In this document: positions 45,843 to 64,000 of the stretch, one piece after another
Layout: every line of letters starts with the position of its first letter
Position numbering within the stretch: position 1 is the first letter of the stretch
DNA from: Echinometra lucunter
Lineage: Eukaryota > Echinodermata > Echinoidea > Camarodonta > Echinometridae
Direction: 5' to 3'
DNA: 64,000 nt
Assembly: GCA_029962745.1 (NCBI GenBank)
Contig: CM057154.1
Location: 28,302,396 to 28,366,395 of the forward strand
Made by a program: the position numbers and the translations under genes
The notes under the pieces: model-generated
What the model saw: only the letters and a program-made list of their open reading frames with translations
Told to the model about the DNA's origin: nothing
Databases searched by the model: none

Positions 45843-46479
45843 TTAGGGTATTTTTTGGTGGTGTGATGATCCTGCTGATGTTTTGTTTTGCTGGTGTGAC
45901 TTCGTAAAGGGGTGCAAATTTGACTTCGTGTTATACGCCGTTTAGGGTCCATTATTGAGGTGTGTGGACGCGCATGGGAAGCACATTTGTCTGAGTGACC
46001 CCCCCCCCCCCTTGGGTGTGGTGATATTCACGTAGAAATGTATTTTCTTAGTATTCTGCATTCACTCCGCTGGTTATGATGATATCTCCAATTTTTTTTT
46101 TTTTTTTTTGGGTAGAATTATAATTATTAGGCCTATCCTGAGATGAAATTCATGAAACATGAATTATTGATCTTAAGATTTGCACATGTATTATCCCTCA
46201 GGGATGGAGTGGCACCAGGCCCCGTAATGCCCGCCATGACTGGAAATAAAGTTTGGTTGGGGAATTTAGAAATGACACCCCACTCAGCCTAAATAAGTGT
46301 GCCCTAAAACCTCAAATCGACCGGCCCTCAGGTCAAAATTCTAAACTCCCCAAACTCCCCAATGCCAGTCCACCCCCTATATTCGCTTACCTTAAAGCAT
46401 GCAAATGACTATTGTTAATGCTTTTACAGCGCATGACAAGAAAAAATGTATGCTTAGTACACGGATTGGGGAAGCAGGC

Positions 46480-46743
46480 CAGGGGCGGTCCTACGGGGGA
46501 GGGGCAGGGGCGCCGCCCTCTGTAATTTTTCAAGTGATCAAAAGAAAAAAAAGGAAAAATAGCAGAAAAAGAAAAAAGAGGAGGAGGAAGAAGAAATAGC
46601 AGTATGAGCCTGATGACGGAAAGAGAGGGCTGGGTCATGCAATGATATAATACCTGTAGCCCTATTTGTTCATTAAAAACGTAAATAAACTCACCTTTGA
46701 GCCATCTTGCCGCCCCCATGAAAATACCCTGGCACCGCCCCTG
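46480..46743. mobile_element. hAT-type element, probable copy 5
   Basis: Inverted ends CAGGGGCGGTCCTACGG and (complement) CAGGGGCGGTGCCAGGG, 264 bp, with an AAG-rich interior. The flanks do not give a clean 8-bp duplication (best 6 of 8 if the left end is shifted to 46475), so it is older or rearranged. Confidence 0.55.
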
Positions 46744-47743
46744 TGCAGAAGCTTCAGCAAAAGCTTTAGATCCTTGTGAAGAACTTCACATGCAGATTTT
46801 TGAAGTACAAGAATAAACTTCTGCATTACATGTTATTCAGACGTTCAGATACCCTCAAGTATTGAAAACTATTTGGAGCTGTTTGGAGATAATTTTATGT
46901 ATAACCATTAGGAATGATCAAGAATAAATAACTCGTTTTAAATCAACACCATTACTCTTTTGCTTTGCTTCCCCTCCCCTTACCACCCCCTTTTTTTTCA
47001 TTTGTCTCACACACTTGGAAATAAACTAGGGATAGTTTAGAGTTTCACTGTGTGAGAGAAGAAATTATATGAGCTTGTGTTCTATTTCAGAATCGAAAAC
47101 TTTGATGCGACGAACTGTTAGACGGTGCACCTACAAAATAATTGTACTCGAGTCGATAATGATATACCGTCAAAATTCATAACAGTATATTCGTCTCAAA
47201 TTAAAACAAGGCAAATATGCGGGCAACCATTATCACGTGGTTGTTTAGGTATGCTGGCGATCACTGTTGAACATAGAAATTATGACAATAAAAACTGAGT
47301 TTTTCTGTGTGGCAGACCCGACAGGTTTGTTTGGAAGACAATTATTAGGCATGTTAGGAGTGCATGGGTTTGGATGAGTCCATCTTCACATGTTTGCCTC
47401 TTTATACTTTGTAAGATCACATCGGTTAGCCTTTTTCTGCAGCAGATTTGTTTGATTTAATTGAGAATATTGAAAAGCAAGTTAGGGCTATAGTTAGTCT
47501 CAACTGTTTTTCCCCCGCTGAGAATAATGTACTTGACTTGCATGATAAACGGAATAGGAGATTTACAGAGAAGCACTCTTGTACGGAATATGCTTGTGTG
47601 AGTGTTTCCAGTTATCCAGTTAGCATTCAAAATAGCGGTGTTGTCCATATGATTCAGTCCAATCACTCTAAAGCTCTCTCTGTTGAGAAATGACTCTTGG
47701 ACTGGATTCACCATAGAATATTTAGATGCCAAGGCTCTAAGAA

Positions 47744-58779
<11,036 letters not shown>

Positions 58780-61033
58780 AAATTCCATATTATTTCTACA
58801 TTTTAAACGTTTTCGTTCAAAATTGGCAATCCCAATTCAGAATGGGGGACGGTGAATTGCCGTCCAATTGTCATCTGGTCTAGCATCATTTGGTCTAAAA
58901 TCAGTTTGTCCGTCAACTTTTCGTCTAATATGTATAATGGCTATTTGACCAAAATGGTCTTACACGAAACATTTTGGCCCTTCTGGTTATTGGACGAATC
59001 GTTGATTGGACGATAAGTTGAATATTAAACCCTGTGTATATTGGACAAACTGATATTAGACCAAATGATGTTAGACCGTATGATGTTTGGACCAAATGGC
59101 ATTGGACCAATCGGTAATAAATCGAGTGGACGTGGTAGTTTAGGAATCTCGTAGCTATTTAGGCTGCAGTATACTTCGACAATAAAAAAAATATGGACAG
59201 GAAGAGAAGATATATAATCTTTCCCCAAGTTCGGATGCAACAATATCATTAACTTTGCGGATTATATACCATGTTGTTCTTCGAATCCGTTATGTGGCTG
59301 ATTCATTATGTTTATATAGCCTATGTTTTGACGCCAAAATATTGTCACAGAGGTGTATGTATTTCTTATATCGTAGGGAAATTGTTTTATCACTGAAGTG
59401 AAATAGCAAATTTGGTCTGTGTGTGGCTAATCAGGAAGTGTCTGAACCCCCCACCCCTATTTTTTTTTATTGTAAACCCTTTTGTACACCGTTAATTAAT
59501 TCTTTATACAGAGGTTGAATTACATTTAAAACGTTTGATTAAATTGTCATTAGCTTTTGTTTAAAATCTTTCATGTTAATTTTCTTGTAGCATGACATGT
59601 ATGTTTGTAGTTATTTTCTCCTTTGAAACAGCGATTTAATCATAGTTCGATTAATTTAATGTACAGTCCAGCTATTTATAACGCACATATACACACTCAC
59701 TCCGCCACCCACACTCACACACGCACACGTTCACGGACGCTCATCTACACCTTGCAAATCGCATTACTTTCGGGATACAGACAGCAAAATAAACATCGTG
59801 GTTTCTGTTGGTCTTTAAATATTTATTGAAACATTGTGATATGTTTGACATTCTCATGTTTACATGACAGTTGATTTGCGCGACAAGCGATTAGAATAGA
59901 TCATCATTGGTTTTGTATTATAATCAACACACATTTTCACAGGACATGAATGAAATATTGCATATTGAAAGACTACAGTCTGAATAGAGCACAAACTTGA
60001 TTGGATCAAGGTTCTATAGTACTTGATGACGTCACCTCGGCTGTCATGACGTCATCTTTAATCTGAGACTCTGTTTACGTCACTGTGGATTTACCATTAA
60101 ACTGTGATCGATCAACGAATCACGATTTCGTCATCAGTTATGACATCACCGTCATGAGTTCTGTCAAACGTTATTTCAAATGATTGTACCAAAACTTTAA
60201 ATTGATATTGAGAGCATCACAAAATTAAGAAAAATATAGGTAGTGGTTGCACAGAATGTAGCGCACAAAACGTCAATGAAATAATCAATCTCAGCGAAAT
60301 ACATTTACATCTAAAGTATCTGTTGGTATCACGATGTCATCACCTCCGCAATAGTATCTCACTTTTATATATATATACATTCTGCCTAATTATCAGACAA
60401 TAATGACTGCCCACCTCAGAGAATAGTTTGGTAGTTCAGAGCTACTTCTTTTCTACCATGAAAAAAACACTAGTTAATTTTTGTTCGACGTGATATCGAA
60501 CAATTTTGTATTTGTCAAACTACATCTTTTCAGGGAATGATGTACTGTGTACTTAATGATAAAGCAGTGTAAGGAAGACTTTCAATACAGGTTTTTTAGT
60601 TGCGGTGTAAACATTATCTGAGAAATGAATTCGTAAGATCAATTAAATTCATTGCATATCTCAAGTAAAAACAATATATATAGATAGAAATGAATATTAT
60701 ATACATCATGCCACTAAAATGAAAATGTTGGTATTCTATCATCTATGCAGCGCTTTTTTAAAAGTCCTTGCTAATATCGGCTATTAACCGATCTCCCTTA
60801 ATGATTACCGAAAAGACAAGACACGGTGAAACAAAAATTTGGTCAGTAATCGTAGCAAGAGTCTTTAACACATGAAAATTGTTATTGCACATTTTTGTTC
60901 GTAGTCTTCCACATGAAGAACTACGAAGAAATAAACAAGAAGAACCTAGTTGCTAGGGTTCTAAACGAATACAAAAATAAAGTTCTAATCAACTTGTAAA
61001 TAAAACAAGAAATACATAATATTATAAGTAATC
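58780..61033. other. Convergent 3' region between SVOP-like and carbonic anhydrase genes
   Basis: The two genes point toward each other here, so this holds both 3' UTRs. AATAAA occurs at about 59114 and 59175 (plus strand), and TTTATT at about 59823 (minus-strand signal). A micro-repeat array lies at 58860-59125, a short CA/CT-rich stretch at 59690-59740, and TGACGTCA sites at 60027 and 60047. No exon was recognised. Confidence 0.55.
58860..59125. repeat. Degenerate micro-repeat array, GGTCTAAAAT/GGACCAAATG type
   Basis: Left half: TCATCTGGTCTAGCATCATT, TGGTCTAAAATCAGTTTGTC, CGTCAACTTTTCGTCTAATA. Right half, inverted sense: GGACAAACTGATATTAGACC, AAATGATGTTAGACCGTATG, TTTGGACCAAATGGCATTGG. 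The two halves are loosely complementary, as in a foldback. Confidence 0.6.
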
Positions 61034-62208
61034 TTATAGCAAGCGGCAGACAAAAGCCATTAGTGCAGACAGAAGGAGGAACAGATTTGCAGAGAGAAGA
61101 TTTCCAGAGTTGTTAGCACTGTAGCCCATACCGGGATCGACGGGTCTCGAAGGGACGCCACTTCGAAGAACCTGACGGCCGTACAGAGGCTGTGTTGGTC
61201 GGAAGTTGTCTTCGATGTGGAGCATTTCTAGCTGGCCATTAGGTTCCATGAAGAAGCCTTGGTACAGCTCACGGAACATGTCAAGCTGGGTAGGAAAGAA
61301 GTAAAACAGGAAATCGGATAAGAGTAAGCCTTGGGGGAAAGCCTGTCATGTTCATGTGATTGAAAGAAAACTAAACAATAAACCAATATCATATTCTCAC
61401 ATCTCTCCTGCTAAATTCGCACCAACACAGTTACTGGTTTTGAGGCTGCAGTGCTTCCCTGCTGTTCATGTAGAACGTGGACAGTCAAATTGACCAACAA
61501 ATCTTTAATGTAGATATGAATCATAATGTAGATATGAATCATGCATACCCATTCTTTTTATGAACCCTGTGAATATCTTCATTTCAAGCTACAGGGCACT
61601 AATAGGTGTACTAGTATGCGATTGGGAAATTTTGTTGAGTATATCGGCACTTTGACACGTTTTATGGTAGCCCTGAAATACGCTCGACAACAGGTCATGT
61701 GCGACATGAATTTGCGCCCTAGTCGCGAAATTCGCGACCCGTGACGCGAACTTTGCGTCCCAGTCTCGAAATTCGCGACCCGTGACACGAAATTCATGAC
61801 CCGTGACGCGAAGTTTAGGACCCAGGATGCGAAATTCATGACCTGGGATGCGAAATTCACGTCGCACATGACCTTTTGTCGAGCGTACTTTAGAACCATC
61901 ATAGTTTTTCGACTGGAAATTAACATTAAAAAATTTACCATCCCAAAGTTGGAACATACGTTGATCATCACAAAGGAATCACCAATCTTTGAAATATCAA
62001 ACAGAACTTTAAATATTGCCTGAAGAACAACTTTTCTCCTTTAATACCTGATTATGTGAAAGATAGATGGGACTGCAGCCGACGGACCATGTTACACTCT
62101 CCTGGCACATGGGCACTGTCAAGGAACCGTTGTACCTGTAGAAACAGGACATGTCTTTGGGCAGCATAGCTCGGAGTGGCAAGTGTGCATAGTATTCCAC
62201 CCTGGTGT
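61034..62208 (-). CDS. GPI-anchored alpha-carbonic anhydrase, last two exons
   Basis: Hydrates CO2 to bicarbonate; extracellular in the GPI-anchored (CA4/CA15-like) branch. Exons in transcript order are 62208-62048 (53 codons after two bases, donor GTATTA) and 61285-61034 (TAA 61036-61034). The first carries LPKDMSCFYRYNGSLTVPMC and QESVTWSV, matching the RYNGSLTTPPC...VTW block. The second starts LDMFRELYQGFF and has the diagnostic DNFRPTQPLYGRQVLRS, then a short linker (SANNSG, a plausible anchor site) and a hydrophobic tail, FLLLSALMAFVCRLL. By human CA II numbering Leu198, Thr199 and Trp209 are kept, but Thr200 is Val and Pro202 is Met. The His-rich zinc site lies on earlier exons, not found up to 64000 and probably beyond the window. 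Confidence 0.88.
61630..61910. mobile_element. Foldback element with micro-repeat interior (carbonic anhydrase intron)
   Basis: Arms of about 45-50 bp: TACGCTCGACAACAGGTCAT then GTGCGAC at 61679-61705, and the complement at about 61861-61888 (GTCGCACATGACCTTTTGTC then GAGCGTA). The interior, 61706-61860, is a string of GCGAAATTCGCGACCCGTGA-like phrases of about 20 bases, each slightly different. Confidence 0.8.
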
Positions 62209-64000
62209 CTGTAATCAAGGGATAGAGAAGAAGAGCAAATGTTTTATTGGAGTACATCCCGAGGCGTCTGTCATACCTTAGTCACACCAACGATCCCTCA
62301 ACGTTAATGGACGACACACCGAACAAGATTCGGTATGACAACAACGGTCGAGAATCGTTCAGCTTGGAGATTGTTTTGAGTCGGTTTGGCCGTATGACCA
62401 GGGTGACTATAGTATAATCAAGGGGTAATGAACAAGAGAATTTTTGTTTAATGTCTACAAACATAACGATTCGCAGCGCCAATTTTTATTTTCCATGATA
62501 GCAGCAACCATGCCCTAGGGACTAAGCATCCTCTGAGTTGTGGTTCTTAAACGATTTTAGCCCCTAGATCCTTATTCCCAACACTGGCTTGACCCCCGTT
62601 CATTCGTTGGTGAATGCTGTTGCCTCTGCAATTAAAGTTAGATCGAATTTTCATTGGGGTTTGCTGCATAATCACCAATTGATGATCCCCATAAAACTTC
62701 GAATAACCCGCCTCATTGGGTAACGATCACACCAAAAAGAATTCCTAGGCTGGAGCTTTCATTTCAGTCATGGACAAGTTTGCAGTAGTCAATGGCTCCC
62801 CTGCATTGTGTTAGAAGAATGGTGTATTACGATATTAATTTTGCTACTATATGAAATCCACTAAAAGTGCATTCAGTGTTCGACTTCGGTTTGATTTCAA
62901 CTAGACATCATTCCAGTTTGCATGGGACGAGACAAAGTCAAGTTTTGCTGACTTCGGCTAGATCTTGGCGCCCCTACCCCTCACAAGGGGGCATGCTGTA
63001 TCCGTGTACTCGCGCGTCTTCATATGCTTCGTGGGGCACTCACCATCATGACTATGTTTCATCAAAATCGCCTCGATAAGGAAAGAACATTTGGTCGTGT
63101 TCAGTCAAAAGCCGCAGCACATACTGAAGATATTCAAGGTTTAATGCTGAAGAAATCTGCATCTATTCTACTTCATTCAAATATGCAAGAATTACAGTTG
63201 GCCACAGCAAAGGGTAAACTAACTAGAAATAAGAGGGGGAAGGGGTAATTTTCAGGTTGCAAGAAAAATTGAAAGGGGGAAATATATGCTATTTAGAGGC
63301 AAAGAGGGACAAGCACTCAGGCAGCGGGAGGGGGGGGGGGGGTCCAACTAAGGAAATACGAAATTACTTTGTCATGAATAGAAAAGTAAATGCCATAAGC
63401 CATAGAAGGTCGATTAAGGGATGGGGCATGTCACGTTACCAAGTAGTTATTCAACATCATTTTGTTCTACTAATGCTATGAGGCGGTGTACAAGCACATG
63501 GTATTAACGACTATTCGGAATATTCCAGTGACAACCCCGAGTCCAACGGTCCATGAGAACGACAGTGTCGACCTTCAGCACCCTCGCAAGAGTTGACAGA
63601 AGGCCCTTGAGACTACTGTTTTGTTGACTGTTGAACCCGTGTTCTGTCAGTTTCTGGGTTGTAGACCATAAGATATACATACTATATGCTTGACATGAGA
63701 TGAATTAAACATTAAATAGTAATGCCATTCAGAGTAAGATGATGAAAAGCATGGCGAAAGCAACATTCATGACATTATCACTGTAGTGGAGCGACAAAGC
63801 CATGCCATTGTGTACTGAAATGATGAAAGCACCAATTCTGGCACATGAGTGGAATAAAAATGGTGTCATTCTTTGCCAGAATGAACCAAACGAGATTGAG
63901 CCATTGGGAAGTCATATGTTGTTCGACCGCAAGAACACTATCAGATTGAAGAAAAGAATGATAAAAATTAAAATACCCACAAAAGGAAGTTTTTAGTGAT
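62209..64000. other. Carbonic anhydrase intron or upstream region, no exon recognised
   Basis: I looked on the minus strand for the HWG, E-H and HLVHW blocks of carbonic anhydrase and did not see them. Small plus-strand frames at 63024-63248 and 63802-63996 match no family I know and lack supporting context. A G run lies at 63331-63342. Confidence 0.45.

Noticed and set aside
63024..63248. Small plus-strand frame in the carbonic anhydrase region
   Set aside because: There is no recognisable domain, splice context or family. It is probably chance open frame.

Overview
The window is AT-rich, intron-rich animal DNA packed with non-autonomous DNA transposons, foldback elements and microsatellites. 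The gene content is a near-intronless Toll-like receptor plus metazoan housekeeping genes with small exons and GT-AG introns. Together with marine-invertebrate-style SINE tails, this suggests a marine deuterostome invertebrate, most likely an echinoderm such as a sea urchin. The species cannot be fixed from sequence alone.

Layout. (1) 2-2578 +: 3' part of a Toll-like receptor (LRRs, LRRCT, TM, TIR), open at the left edge. (2) 2579-10238: about 7.7 kb with no recognised gene, holding SINE debris, a hAT-type MITE with an 8-bp target duplication, a piggyBac-like MITE and a pogo/Tc1-like MITE. Each of the last two sits in one copy of a tandem duplication whose other copy looks like an empty site. 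(3) 10239-26709 -: cob(I)alamin adenosyltransferase (MMAB), nine coding exons assembled by splice phase, with introns full of MITEs, a 116-bp-arm foldback, two hAT-type elements and a 0.7-kb trinucleotide satellite. (4) 26710-33864: a cluster of long inverted repeats and a tandem duplication, with no coding sequence recognised. (5) 33865-35025 +: single-coding-exon PH-domain protein of the PHETA/Ses (FAM109) family. (6) 35026-47743: transposon-rich and gene-poor, with a 146-bp minisatellite carrying AGGTCA direct repeats that is split by a hAT-type element with a perfect 8-bp TSD. (7) 47744-58779 +: a 12-TM major facilitator of the SVOP/SV2 type, fourteen proposed coding exons, the last two tentative. 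(8) 61034-62208 -: last two exons of a GPI-anchored alpha-carbonic anhydrase whose 5' exons lie to the right.

The genes do not form one pathway. MMAB makes adenosylcobalamin in mitochondria, PHETA works in endosomal recycling with OCRL-type phosphatases, the SVOP-like protein is an orphan vesicle transporter, the carbonic anhydrase is extracellular, and the TLR is an immune or developmental receptor. In human, SVOP, MMAB and PHETA1 all lie on 12q24.11-12q24.12, so the order seen here may be a remnant of ancient linkage. No operon-like or defence-system locus was found. The most unusual content is the transposon archaeology: empty sites beside filled sites, TSD-bounded hAT-type elements carrying internal minisatellites, and the dense foldback cluster at 21-36 kb.
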